The notes under the pieces: generated by a model | What the model was told of the DNA's origin: nothing | What the model saw: only the letters and a program-made list of their open reading frames with translations | Databases searched by the model: none | Shown here: piece after piece, positions 52,299 through 61,084 of the stretch | Layout: each line of letters starts with the position of its first letter | How positions within the stretch are numbered: the first letter of the stretch is position 1 | Made by a program: the position numbers and the translations under genes | DNA from: Arthrobacter alkaliphilus | Lineage (GTDB): Bacteria; Actinomycetota; Actinomycetes; Actinomycetales; Micrococcaceae | Length of the DNA: 64,000 nt | Direction of reading: 5' to 3' | NCBI RefSeq assembly: GCF_021483235.1 | Contig: NZ_JAKEEC010000006.1 | Coordinates: 68,253 to 132,252, forward strand

Positions 52299-53642
52299 TT
52301 ATGAGGCCTTCACCGTGCCATGCGCTAACTCGTCCGCCTTCGCGGTCTCGATTGTCTTGGTCCTTCGCGGCCCGATCCAAACGGCGATGATCGTGATGAG
52401 TGCCTGACTGATCATGTACAGCGCTACAGGCCAGTACTGGTGGGTCGTGGCGAGCAGGAGCGTGGCCAGGACCGGTCCGATGCCCCCGGAGATTGCACTG
52501 CCGACTTCCCGTGCGGAGGCGAGTCCGGTGAAGCGGATGTGGGTCGGGAAGAGGTTGGACAGGTAGGCGCCCTGGGTTGCGGACATTCCGCGGACGGCGA
52601 ATGCGTAAATGACGACGATGGCTGTGATGATGAGCGGGACTGATTTGGTGTCGATCATCCAGAAGAGCGGGAAGATGAACGCCGCGACGAAGACGGCCGA
52701 GCCGAGGTAGACCCGGGCGATGCCGATGCGGTCCGCAAGGACGCCGAATAGCGGGTAGGTGAAGAGGCTGATGAACGAGGCGAGGAAGAGGGCGTTGAGT
52801 CCGATGCTCGAATCGAGGTGCAGGAAGGTTGCGATGTAGGCCAGGACGAAGGTCTTAACGAGGTTGGTGGTGGAGTTCTCCGCGAAGCAGGCGAACATGG
52901 CCACGAACCAGCTGCGTTTGTGGGAGGCGAAGACTTCCTTGATCGGGCTCTTGGGCTTGGCCTTGGCGCGTGTGACGGCGAGGAACTCCGGGGACTCCAC
53001 CACGCGCATCCGGATATAGAGGCCGATGCCGATGCCGATAACGCTGGCCAGGAACGGCAGGCGCCAGCCCCAGGCCATGAAGTCGTTCTTCGGCATGAAG
53101 TTCAGCACGGAGTAGAAGGAGGTGCCGAGCATGATGCCCAGGGCCAGGCCGGCGCCGGGGAGGCTGGTGAGCAGGGCCTGGTTCTTCTTGCTGGCGTGCT
53201 CGGAGACCATGACCTGGGCGCCGCCGAATTCCGCTCCGGCGCCCATGCCCTGGAAGATCCGCAGGATGAGCATCAGGACCGGGGCCCAAATCCCAATTTG
53301 GTCATAGGTGGGGAGCGCGCCGATGAGTGCGGTGGACACGCCCATGAGAACCAGGGTGGCCGCAAGGACGTTCTTGCGGCCGAATTTGTCGCCGAGGGCG
53401 CCGAACACGAACCCGCCCAGCGGACGGAAGAAGTAGCCGATTGCGGTGGTGGTCAGTGCGGCGACGGTTCCCAGGAGCGGGTCGAACTTGGGAAAGAACA
53501 AGGTGTTGAACACAAGCGCGGACGCGGTACCAAACAGGACGAAGTCGTACCACTCAATGGTGGTGCCGATGACTCCGGCGAGGATGGCGCGGCGGACCCA
53601 TTTGGCCCGCTGTTCCGGGGTGGGTGTGACGAGGTTGGACAT
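52299..53642 (-). CDS. MHS-family MFS transporter (organic acid:H+ symporter)
   Basis: A 447-residue, 12-helix transporter of the metabolite:H+ symporter subfamily. The N-terminal signature IGTTIEWYDFVLFGTASALVF and the loop 2-3 motif GALGDKFGRKNVL are clear, with GRIFQGMGAGAEFGGA-type sequence in helix 4. It is the last gene of the minus-strand unit kinase - PdxA2-like dehydrogenase - transporter, so it probably imports the acid sugar or carboxylate that this cluster degrades. Confidence 0.9.
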   Translation of the reverse strand: MSNLVTPTPEQRAKWVRRAILAGVIGTTIEWYDFVLFGTASALVFNTLFFPKFDPLLGTVAALTTTAIGYFFRPLGGFVFGALGDKFGRKNVLAATLVLMGVSTALIGALPTYDQIGIWAPVLMLILRIFQGMGAGAEFGGAQVMVSEHASKKNQALLTSLPGAGLALGIMLGTSFYSVLNFMPKNDFMAWGWRLPFLASVIGIGIGLYIRMRVVESPEFLAVTRAKAKPKSPIKEVFASHKRSWFVAMFACFAENSTTNLVKTFVLAYIATFLHLDSSIGLNALFLASFISLFTYPLFGVLADRIGIARVYLGSAVFVAAFIFPLFWMIDTKSVPLIITAIVVIYAFAVRGMSATQGAYLSNLFPTHIRFTGLASAREVGSAISGGIGPVLATLLLATTHQYWPVALYMISQALITIIAVWIGPRRTKTIETAKADELAHGTVKAS

Positions 53643-53686
53643 GGTGGTTCCTTCTACTCCGTTGTAGTGAAGAGGTGCCGGGTGGG

Positions 53687-54706
53687 TTATTGCTGGAGGG
53701 CCAGGCGGGGTGCCATTTCGGTGGCCTGGCGCAGGGCTTCGATCATGCTGCGAACATCGGCGATGCCTTTGCCTGCGATGTCGAACGCGGTGCCGTGGTC
53801 GACCGAGGTGCGGATCACCGGAAGTCCGACCGTGATGTTCACACCTGCTTCGATACCCAGGACCTTGACCGGGCCGTGGCCCTGGTCGTGGTACATGGCC
53901 ACGATGAGGTCGTAATCGCCGCGGCCGGCGAGGAAGAAGGCTGTGTCTGCCGGGAGCGGGCCCCGTGCATCGATCCCGTCGGCCTGGAGCCGCTCGATGG
54001 CGGGGGTGATCTTCTCGGCCTCTTCGCCGTAGCCGAAGAGGCCGTTCTCACCCGCGTGGGGGTTGATGGCGCAGACACCGATTCTTGGTTGGGTCACTCC
54101 TGCGCGCTTCATGGCTTCGTCGCCGCGACGGACAGTGCGTTCCACGAGTCCGGGTTCGATCTTGCGGATCGCGTCGATGAGGCCGACGTGGGTAGTGACG
54201 TGGATGACCTTGACCTTGGGGGTGGAAAGCATCATGGAGACTTCCTTGACGCCCATGAAGTGGGCCAGGAGTTCGGTGTGGCCGGGGTAGATGTGCCCGG
54301 CCTGGTGCAGGGTGGCCTTGTTGAGCGGGGCGGTGCAGATGGCCTGGACCTGGCCGGACATGGCCAGCTCGCAGGCGATCCGGACGTAGTGGTAGGCGGC
54401 GTTCCCGGCTTCTTTGGATTCCTTGCCCCACGGCAGATCTTCGGGCAGGAGCCCGGGATCGATGACGTTCACCCGCGCGGGGGTGAAAACAGCGTCGGCG
54501 ATTGCCTCGACGGTGACGACGTCGGCGCTCACGCCCAGTGCCTTGGCAGCCAGGCGCAAGCGGTGCGCGTCCCCGATCATCACGGGGCGGCTGCCGGCGT
54601 AGGCGTCCGGGTGGACCAGGGCGCCGACGCTCACTTCGGGTCCGATGCCGGCGCCGTCGCCCATGGTGACCGCGATGAAGGGCCGGTCGTCGTATTCGGT
54701 GTTCAT
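53687..54706 (-). CDS. pdxA2: PdxA2-type 4-phospho-threonate/erythronate dehydrogenase
   Basis: A 339-residue PdxA-family oxidative decarboxylase. The metal-binding histidines are in YPGHTELLAHF, INPHAGENGLFG and MYHDQGHGPVK. The YHDQGHxPVK form, rather than YHDQGLP, is the mark of PdxA2 enzymes of acid-sugar breakdown rather than vitamin B6 synthesis. It would oxidise and decarboxylate 4-phospho-threonate or -erythronate to dihydroxyacetone phosphate with NAD. It lies between the DUF1537 kinase and the transporter genes. Confidence 0.9.
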   Translation of the reverse strand: MNTEYDDRPFIAVTMGDGAGIGPEVSVGALVHPDAYAGSRPVMIGDAHRLRLAAKALGVSADVVTVEAIADAVFTPARVNVIDPGLLPEDLPWGKESKEAGNAAYHYVRIACELAMSGQVQAICTAPLNKATLHQAGHIYPGHTELLAHFMGVKEVSMMLSTPKVKVIHVTTHVGLIDAIRKIEPGLVERTVRRGDEAMKRAGVTQPRIGVCAINPHAGENGLFGYGEEAEKITPAIERLQADGIDARGPLPADTAFFLAGRGDYDLIVAMYHDQGHGPVKVLGIEAGVNITVGLPVIRTSVDHGTAFDIAGKGIADVRSMIEALRQATEMAPRLALQQ

Positions 54707-54784
54707 GTGGTTCTCCGCTTGTCTTTGGTGGTTCGAATTGTCTTTGGTGGTTCGGGTGGGTCAGTGTGCCGGCAGGCCGGCGGG

Positions 54785-56059
54785 TCAGGAATGGTGGGAT
54801 CGGATCGCCCGGTAAAGCTGGGCCAGGACGTGTTCGTCTCCGAAGCTGCCGGGTTTGGTGGCGACGAGCCTGCCATCGTCGGCCTCGCTCACGACGGCCC
54901 CGTGCTGTACGGCGGTCAGGGGCACGAGGGAGCGGATGCCCAGGGCATCAAGGACCGCCCGGGCGGTCTCGCCACCGGTGAGGATCAAATCCGCCCGGAG
55001 ACCTTCCTGGCCGTCCCGGGCTTGATCCGCCTGCTGGGCCAGGAGCGCTAGGCGGGCGACGATGCCGGCCGATCGTTGGGGCTCTACCGGCGAGTCTGTG
55101 AGGGTCAGGGCGACCCGGCGTCGGTCGGCAAGGGCCGCGCGGAGCCGGGCACCGGAGTTGCCGTCGGACTCCGGGCCGTTCCCGCCCGGGTTGATAGCGA
55201 TGACCTCAAAGTTCTCGGCGCTGAGGTCTTCCAGCTGCCGGCGCGCTGCCGGGGAGGCTGAGCCGATGACGGCCAGGACGGGCGCGGCGTCGAGGGCGGG
55301 CCCAGCGGCGTCGGCAGCATCCCGGGGAGAGTGCGCGGTGTGCGCAGCTTCCCGTCCAAGGTGCCGGGCGAGCACCCCGGCGATCTGGCCCGTCCCCGCG
55401 AGGGCGACCGGACGGCCGGCGGCCGCGAACTCCAGGGCGGCGAGAGCCTTGACGACGGCGTCAAGGTCGGCGTCCGTCTCGCCATCGGCAACAACAATGG
55501 CTGGGGTACTGAGCCGCAGCGTGGCCTCGAGCCAGGCGGTGAAGTCCGCGGACCTGACGTCGTCGAGCCCTGCGATGCGGACTTCGGTGTTCTTGGTGAC
55601 GAGGCCGGTGATGTCGGCCGGGGGCAGGGTGGCTTCGGCTCCCCAAAGGTTCGTGGAGCCGAGGGCGGCCCCGTCGACGAACGGCTTCGCGCCGACGACC
55701 GTTCGCCCCATGACTGGCATGGCACCGGCCAGGACGACGTGGTAGCCAAGGTCCGTCAATGCCGAGAGTTCGGCTCCGATGTTCCCGCGCCACAGTGAGT
55801 CGGTCTTCTTGAACACGAGCCGATCGTCCCCCGCACCCGGCTCCCCGCAGGAGGCCTTTACTGCGGCAGCTGCCGCCGTCACGGACATGCCGCGGGAGTG
55901 CGTGTCAACGACAAGGACCTGCGCGCCTTTGTAGCCGGAACCCTGAAAGTCCGAGTCGGCCGCAAGCGCGATTCGCGCAGCGAGGCCGTGGGCGGCAAAC
56001 TGCTGCCCCACTTCGGCTGCGCCGGAGAAGTCATCCGCCTGTACGAGGACTTTGGTCAT
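54785..56059 (-). CDS. Four-carbon acid sugar kinase (DUF1537 family)
   Basis: A 424-residue kinase with the two-domain DUF1537 layout. The N-terminal acid-sugar-binding domain begins VLVQADDFSGAAEVG; the C-terminal nucleotide-binding domain has DLILTGGETARAVLDALG. Start ATG 56059 is preceded by GGAGGA. Family members phosphorylate D-threonate, L-threonate or D-erythronate at C4, which feeds the PdxA2 enzyme encoded next. It is the first gene of the minus-strand unit, facing the plus-strand unit across a region with repeated operator-like sites. Confidence 0.9.
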   Translation of the reverse strand: MTKVLVQADDFSGAAEVGQQFAAHGLAARIALAADSDFQGSGYKGAQVLVVDTHSRGMSVTAAAAAVKASCGEPGAGDDRLVFKKTDSLWRGNIGAELSALTDLGYHVVLAGAMPVMGRTVVGAKPFVDGAALGSTNLWGAEATLPPADITGLVTKNTEVRIAGLDDVRSADFTAWLEATLRLSTPAIVVADGETDADLDAVVKALAALEFAAAGRPVALAGTGQIAGVLARHLGREAAHTAHSPRDAADAAGPALDAAPVLAVIGSASPAARRQLEDLSAENFEVIAINPGGNGPESDGNSGARLRAALADRRRVALTLTDSPVEPQRSAGIVARLALLAQQADQARDGQEGLRADLILTGGETARAVLDALGIRSLVPLTAVQHGAVVSEADDGRLVATKPGSFGDEHVLAQLYRAIRSHHS

Positions 56060-56117
56060 GCCCTTCCTCCTTTCGACGATAGTGATGAGAGCTGTGTCAC
56101 GAACAATCATGACACGA

Positions 56118-56157
56118 CTGCGCGAAATGCGCTAGACCTATTGCTCATTTCGCGCAG
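56118..56157. promoter_or_regulatory. Long inverted repeat, probable DeoR operator pair
   Basis: CTGCGCGAAATG (56118-56129) is followed after 16 bases by its exact complement CATTTCGCGCAG (56146-56157). It lies in the 227-base region between the divergent kinase and aldo/keto reductase genes. A third copy of the core is at 56220-56229. Confidence 0.7.
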
Positions 56158-56219
56158 AAGTGGAATAGTGAAAGACATCGAAAGGCGGATCGTCGGCGAA
56201 GTGGGCGGCAAACACTGCA

Positions 56220-56240
56220 CATTTCGCGCGAAACGCGCAG
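56220..56240. promoter_or_regulatory. Third copy of the CATTTCGCGC element
   Basis: CATTTCGCGC (56220-56229) matches ten of the twelve bases of the inverted repeat at 56118-56157 and runs into an overlapping mirror copy (TTTCGCGCGAAA palindrome at 56222-56233). It lies about 50 bases before the aldo/keto reductase start, a suitable operator position for the plus-strand operon. Confidence 0.6.
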
Positions 56241-56286
56241 TCTTTGGGCGGTCAGTACCCCCGCCCACCATCGGCAGGAAGTATTC

Positions 56287-57270
56287 ATGAGTCATCACCC
56301 GGGCGACGTTGCCCCAGTGCACCTTCCCATCTCGAAGCTGGTCCTCGGGACCATGACCTTCGGCGACACTGCGGACGAGGCCACGGCCGGCCGTCTTTTC
56401 GATGAAGCCCTCGACGCCGGCCTGACGACGGTCGATACCGCCAACGGCTACGCCGGCGGGGCGAGCGAAGAGATCCTTTCCCGGCTGCTCAAGGGCCGCC
56501 GGGACGACGTCGTCCTGGCCACGAAGGCGGGCATGCCCCACCCTGACCACGGAAGCAACTCACCGCTTTCAGCCCCCGGATTGCGCCAGTGCCTTGAGGG
56601 CAGCCTCAAGCGCCTGGACGTTGAGAGCGTCGATCTGTTCTATCTCCACCAGCCGGACCGTTCGGTGCCCCTGGAGGAAACCCTCGGCGCCGTCGCCGAA
56701 CTGGTCGCAGAGGGCAAGATCAAGGCCCTGGGTGTGTCGAACTTCGCCGCATGGCAAATTTCCGAACTGATCCACACCGCAGACCGGGTCGGGGCGCCCC
56801 GCCCGGTGGTGGCCCAGCAGCTCTACAACCTCCTCGCCCGGCGCGTCGAGGAAGAATACCTCGAGTTCGCCGCCACCCACGGCCTTCACACCATGGTGTA
56901 CAACCCACTCGGCGGCGGGCTCCTCACCGGCAAGCACCGGTTCGAAGCCAAACCCGCAGAGGGACGCTTCGGCGATTCGCGCCTTGCCGCAATGTACACC
57001 GAACGCTACTGGGACCCGCAGATGTTCGAAGCAGTCCAAGCGCTGTCCGCGGTCGCGGAGGAGGCCGGCATCCCGCTCGTGGAGCTTTCGCTGCGCTGGC
57101 TGGCCCACCGTGACGGTGTCGGATCCATGTTGCTGGGCGGCTCAAAGGTAGAACAACTGCGTGCCAACATCGCCGCCGTCGCCAACGGTCCCCTCCCGGC
57201 TGACATCCTTGAGGCCTGCGATAAGGTCGGCACCAAGTTGCGCGGCCCGATGCCCGCCTACAACCGCTGA
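56287..57270 (+). CDS. Aldo/keto reductase
   Basis: A 327-residue aldo/keto reductase. Catalytic tetrad: Asp and Tyr in VDTANGYAGG, Lys in LATKAGM, His in YLHQPDRSV. The C-terminal cofactor part has GSMLLGGSKVEQL. First gene of a plus-strand operon with an aldolase, an Asp-box protein, an SDR and a DeoR regulator. It may oxidise or reduce the sugar or aldehyde intermediate of this pathway. It is not closely similar by eye to the other two aldo/keto reductases in the window. Confidence 0.88.
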   Translation: MSHHPGDVAPVHLPISKLVLGTMTFGDTADEATAGRLFDEALDAGLTTVDTANGYAGGASEEILSRLLKGRRDDVVLATKAGMPHPDHGSNSPLSAPGLRQCLEGSLKRLDVESVDLFYLHQPDRSVPLEETLGAVAELVAEGKIKALGVSNFAAWQISELIHTADRVGAPRPVVAQQLYNLLARRVEEEYLEFAATHGLHTMVYNPLGGGLLTGKHRFEAKPAEGRFGDSRLAAMYTERYWDPQMFEAVQALSAVAEEAGIPLVELSLRWLAHRDGVGSMLLGGSKVEQLRANIAAVANGPLPADILEACDKVGTKLRGPMPAYNR

Positions 57271-57304
57271 CCCTGGCAACCCGATCGAAACGAGAGTAAA
57301 GAAG

Positions 57305-58084
57305 ATGACAACCTCACCACAGGTCTTGGAATTCGTCAGGAAGATCCGGGCACGCGAACGCGTCGTCGGGTACTGGTCCGTGCTGGACGCACCGGCCGCC
57401 ACCGAGCGCGTCGCACGCCTTGGCTACGACTACGTGGCCTTGGACGCCCAACACGGCCTGCTCGGGTACTCGGGCGTGCTCAACGGACTCATGGCCATCG
57501 ACGCCAGCCAGCGCGCCGTCGGACTGGTCAGGGTCGACAGCAACAACCCGACCTCCATTGGCCGCGCGCTGGACGCCGGCGCGGCCGGGATCATCGTGCC
57601 GCTTATCGACACCGCAGCCGACGCCGCCGCAGCGGTTACAGCCGCGAAATACCCGCCCCTCGGACGCCGTTCCTACGGTCCCATGCGCTCTGCCCTGCGC
57701 GTCGGTCCCGTCCCGGCAGAGGCCAACGCCTCCACACTGGTCTTCGCCATGATCGAAACACCCGACGGCCTGGCCAACGTCAAAGAAATATGCGCCACGC
57801 CGGGCCTCGACGGCATCTATGTCGGGCCCTCCGACCTCGCCCTCGCCGTCGGCGGCGCTTTCCCCGGAGACCCCGCGATCGAAGCCGAATTCAACGAAGC
57901 ACTCACCACTGTCGCTGACGCCGCGGCAGCCGCCGGCATCGCCGCCGGGATCCACACCGCCGCCGGCACCATCGCCGCGCAGCGCCTGGGGCAGGGCTAC
58001 ACCTTCGTCACCATCGCCTCGGACCTGACGCACCTGGAACTGGCAGCCAAGGCCCACCTTGACGCCGCAACAGCACAAGACTGA
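57305..58084 (+). CDS. HpcH/HpaI family class II aldolase
   Basis: A 259-residue TIM-barrel, metal-dependent aldolase of the GarL/HpaI/RhmA group. Visible landmarks are YVALDAQHGLLGYSG (the catalytic His region), VFAMIETPDGLANVKEI (metal Glu) and GIYVGPSDLALAVG (metal Asp). Such enzymes cleave 2-keto-3-deoxy acid sugars to pyruvate and an aldehyde, or use related 2-keto acids. The start at ATG 57305 is the first in the family-like region. Its place between two oxidoreductases suggests that it splits a keto-acid intermediate. Confidence 0.88.
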   Translation: MTTSPQVLEFVRKIRARERVVGYWSVLDAPAATERVARLGYDYVALDAQHGLLGYSGVLNGLMAIDASQRAVGLVRVDSNNPTSIGRALDAGAAGIIVPLIDTAADAAAAVTAAKYPPLGRRSYGPMRSALRVGPVPAEANASTLVFAMIETPDGLANVKEICATPGLDGIYVGPSDLALAVGGAFPGDPAIEAEFNEALTTVADAAAAAGIAAGIHTAAGTIAAQRLGQGYTFVTIASDLTHLELAAKAHLDAATAQD

Positions 58085-58093
58085 AAGACGACC

Positions 58094-59338
58094 ATGCCCA
58101 ACACCCTCGACAGCGCGTACGGGACCATCACCCGCGACGGCGTCATCCGCCACACCGACGACGCGGACTTCGCGTACCTGCCCGCCGCCACGATCCAATC
58201 ACACGCCGCGAATCTGCAGACCCTTCCGGACGGGCGTCTGGGCTGTGTCTGGTTCGGTGGAACCCAGGAAGGCGTCAGCGACATCTACGTCTGGTTTTCT
58301 GCGCTCACCCCGGGTACCGGCCAGTGGTCAGATCCCGAACAGCTTTCCGACGACGCCGCCCGGTCCGAACAAAACCCGATCCTCTTCGCGCCAGGCGGCG
58401 ACACGGTCTGGCTCCTGTACACGGCCCAGAAAGCCGGCAACCAGGACACCGCCGAAGTCCGCCGCCGCATCTCCACCGACAGCGGCCACACCTGGGGCCC
58501 CGCCGAAACCCTGTTCGCGGCCAACGAGGCCGGCGGGATCTTCGTCCGCCACCAGCCCCTCATCCTTCCGTCCGGCCGGTGGATCGTCCCGATCTTCCGC
58601 TGCCTCACCACCCCCGGCGAAAAATGGTCCGGCAATAACGACGACAGCGCCGTCATGATCTCCGACGACAACGGCAATACCTGGGCCGAACACCTCGTCC
58701 CCGGCAGCACCGGCTGTGTCCACATGGACATCCAGCCCCTGCCCGACGGATCGCTTCTGGCCCTCTACCGCAGCCGCTGGGCCGACCACATCTACGAATC
58801 CCGCTCCACCGACGACGGCACCACCTGGACCGAACCCGTCCCCACCGAACTACCCAACAACAACTCCTCCATCCAGTTCACGGCCTTGGCTGACGGGCGG
58901 CTCGCCCTCGTCTACAACCACCGCCGCGCCGAAGAGACCACCGAGCGTCGCCTCTCGCTCTACGACGAAATCGACGACAACGGCCTGATCGAAGCCGGAT
59001 CCGAACCCACCGCCGTCGACCCCGCACCCTCTTCGTCCACAGGCCGGACCGCCTTCTGGGGCACGCCCCGTGCGCCCATGACCCTGGCCATCTCCGAGGA
59101 CGGTGGCCGCACCTGGCCTATCCGCCGGAACCTGGAAGTCGGCGACGGGTACTGCCTGTCCAACAACTCCCGCGACGGGCTCAACCGCGAATTCTCCTAC
59201 CCCTCCATCCACCAGGGCCCGGACGGCGAGCTGAACATCGCCTACACGTACTTCCGCCAAGCCATCAAGTACGTCAAGGTCAGCCCCCAATGGGCCTACG
59301 CCGGAACGACCACTCCCGGCGGTGACAGCGATGCCTGA
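58094..59338 (+). CDS. Sialidase-like Asp-box beta-propeller protein, cytoplasmic
   Basis: A 414-residue six-bladed propeller with four Asp-boxes: STDSGHTWG, SDDNGNTWA, STDDGTTWT and SEDGGRTWP. There is an arginine in FVRHQPLILPSGRW that could bind a carboxylate, as in sialidases. No signal peptide, so it acts inside the cell. In this operon a role as a hydrolase or lyase for a uronic- or acid-sugar glycoside is more likely than sialic acid release, since no sialic acid genes are present. It overlaps the SDR gene by 8 bases. Confidence 0.8.
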   Translation: MPNTLDSAYGTITRDGVIRHTDDADFAYLPAATIQSHAANLQTLPDGRLGCVWFGGTQEGVSDIYVWFSALTPGTGQWSDPEQLSDDAARSEQNPILFAPGGDTVWLLYTAQKAGNQDTAEVRRRISTDSGHTWGPAETLFAANEAGGIFVRHQPLILPSGRWIVPIFRCLTTPGEKWSGNNDDSAVMISDDNGNTWAEHLVPGSTGCVHMDIQPLPDGSLLALYRSRWADHIYESRSTDDGTTWTEPVPTELPNNNSSIQFTALADGRLALVYNHRRAEETTERRLSLYDEIDDNGLIEAGSEPTAVDPAPSSSTGRTAFWGTPRAPMTLAISEDGGRTWPIRRNLEVGDGYCLSNNSRDGLNREFSYPSIHQGPDGELNIAYTYFRQAIKYVKVSPQWAYAGTTTPGGDSDA

Positions 59339-60011
59339 GGCCAGGCACGCCGTCGTCACCGGATGCAGCTCCGGCATCGGCAAAGCCGTCGCGCTGCGCC
59401 TGCTCGACGACGGTTGGCACGTCACTGGCCTGAGCCGCACCGAAACCTCCCTCGGCGACGGGTTCTCCTGGTGGCAGGCCGACCTCGCGGATCCGGATGC
59501 CCTCGCCGAGGTAACCTCCGACCTGCCAACAGCAGACGCGTTTGTCCACGCGGCCGGGATCCAGCAGACAGGGCGCCTAGGCGAGCTGGATCCCGCTTCG
59601 CTCTCCGCCATGTTTACGGTGCACGTCGCAGCAGCCAGCATCCTTGCCGATGCCCTCGTCCCTGAGATGCCCGACGGCGGCAGGATCGTCCTCATCGGAA
59701 GCCGGACGGCAGCCGGCGCGGCGGGCAAAAGCCATTACGCCGCAACCAAGGCAGCGCTTTTAGGACTCAGCCGGTCCTGGGCCAAAGAACTCGCCCCACG
59801 CCGGATCACCGTCAACGTCGTCTCCCCCGGCCCGACGGACACACCCATGCTCTCCGATCCGGCACGGGCGCAGGTGCCTCCGGTCGCTCCTGCCCTCGGG
59901 CACCTCGTTGACCCGGACGACGTCGCCGCCCTCGTCGGCTTCCTCACTGGCCCGCACGGCCGCTCGATCACGGGCCAGGACTACATCGTCTGCGCCGGAG
60001 CCTCGCTATAG
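59331..60011 (+). CDS. Short-chain dehydrogenase/reductase
   Basis: A 226-residue classical SDR. Cofactor motif TGCSSGIG (residues ~10-17), NAG-equivalent HAAGIQ, catalytic Ser in VLIGSRTAAG and YAATK for Tyr/Lys; SPGPTDTPM follows. The ATG at 59331 lies within the end of the Asp-box gene. It probably oxidises or reduces a hydroxyl of the acid-sugar intermediate. Confidence 0.88.
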   Translation: MPEARHAVVTGCSSGIGKAVALRLLDDGWHVTGLSRTETSLGDGFSWWQADLADPDALAEVTSDLPTADAFVHAAGIQQTGRLGELDPASLSAMFTVHVAAASILADALVPEMPDGGRIVLIGSRTAAGAAGKSHYAATKAALLGLSRSWAKELAPRRITVNVVSPGPTDTPMLSDPARAQVPPVAPALGHLVDPDDVAALVGFLTGPHGRSITGQDYIVCAGASL

Positions 60012-60109
60012 TGCACAGGCCACGGGCGCGGGACATGCACCGCTACGATGAAAGCAGGCACCAACGCGCTGCCGATGGAGTGCTTCCACTTAGACCGAAG
60101 GGGGTCCGC

Positions 60110-60919
60110 GTGACAACCGCGAAGGCCAGACGCGAGGAGATCTACCAGCTCGCCACCACCGCGGGGTTGACCTCGGTCGACGAGCTTGCCCAGCGGTTCC
60201 AGGTCACCGCATCGACCATCCGCAGGGACCTCGCGCTGCTGAACGACCAAGGAAAGCTCGCCCGCACCTACGGCGGCGCCCTCGCCATCGGTACACACCC
60301 CGAAGCCTCCCTGCGCCAGCGGCTCGGCGAAGCCTACGAGGAAAAACAAGCCATCGCCCGCTGGTCAGCGGCCCAGGTCCAGCCCGGCGAATCGATCCTC
60401 CTCGACGGCGGCTCCACGGTCGGTGCCGTCGCCCACGCGCTGCGCGGCCACACCAACCTCACCGTCACCACGCCCGCGCTGAACACCGTCCAGGAACTCG
60501 CCGACTCCCCCGGCATCCAGGTCGATTGCCTGGGCGGACGGTTCCGTAGCGTCAGCCAGACCTTCGTCGGCCCGCTGGCTGAGGCAGCACTGGAGCGTGT
60601 GACCTTCGACCGTGTCTTCCTCGGGGCCGACGCCGTCACGGCCGATGACGGAATCTGCGAGGCTGACCAGGCCCAGACCAGGCTCAAGGAGCTCATGGCC
60701 CGCCGCGGCACAACCGTCTACGTGCTCGCGGACTCAAGCAAACTCGGACAACGGCCTTTCCACGCATGGGTTCGCCTGCCACTCCCATGGACCCTCGTCA
60801 CCGACGAAGCCGCAGATCCCCGCCAAATCGATCTCTTCCGCAATGCGGGCATCCACGTCCAAACTGTGCCCCTCGAAGACAGACTCGCCGACAACCTCGC
60901 GGTCGAACAGGCAAGCTGA
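60110..60919 (+). CDS. DeoR-family transcriptional regulator of the acid-sugar cluster
   Basis: A 269-residue regulator. The N-terminal DeoR helix-turn-helix is RREEIYQLATTAGLTSVDEL and AQRFQVTASTIRRDLALLN; the C-terminal sugar-phosphate-sensing domain has LLDGGSTVGAVAHAL, VFLGADAVTADDGI and VYVLADSSKLGQ. The GTG at 60110 has GAAGGGGG upstream. Being last in the plus-strand operon, it would sense a phosphorylated intermediate, such as a four-carbon acid-sugar phosphate, and act on the CTGCGCGAAATG elements at 56118-56240. Confidence 0.88.
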   Translation: MTTAKARREEIYQLATTAGLTSVDELAQRFQVTASTIRRDLALLNDQGKLARTYGGALAIGTHPEASLRQRLGEAYEEKQAIARWSAAQVQPGESILLDGGSTVGAVAHALRGHTNLTVTTPALNTVQELADSPGIQVDCLGGRFRSVSQTFVGPLAEAALERVTFDRVFLGADAVTADDGICEADQAQTRLKELMARRGTTVYVLADSSKLGQRPFHAWVRLPLPWTLVTDEAADPRQIDLFRNAGIHVQTVPLEDRLADNLAVEQAS

Positions 60920-61084
60920 CCACGTTAGGGCCGCGCCCTGTCAGTGGCCGTGTGATCCACCCTCAGCATCCCGGCGCGCCTGAGCGATTCCCTGCCAGTA
61001 CACCCATCGACCGGGACTCCCTCAGGAGCGGCCGACCATGGTCGGATGGATGACGAAAGTTGAGCTGCAACCAGAGAGAAACTC

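Noticed and set aside
53675..55051. Long plus-strand open frame (458 residues) antisense to the PdxA2 gene
   Set aside because: No recognisable domain; the minus strand holds the PdxA2 metal motifs and the kinase start in register.
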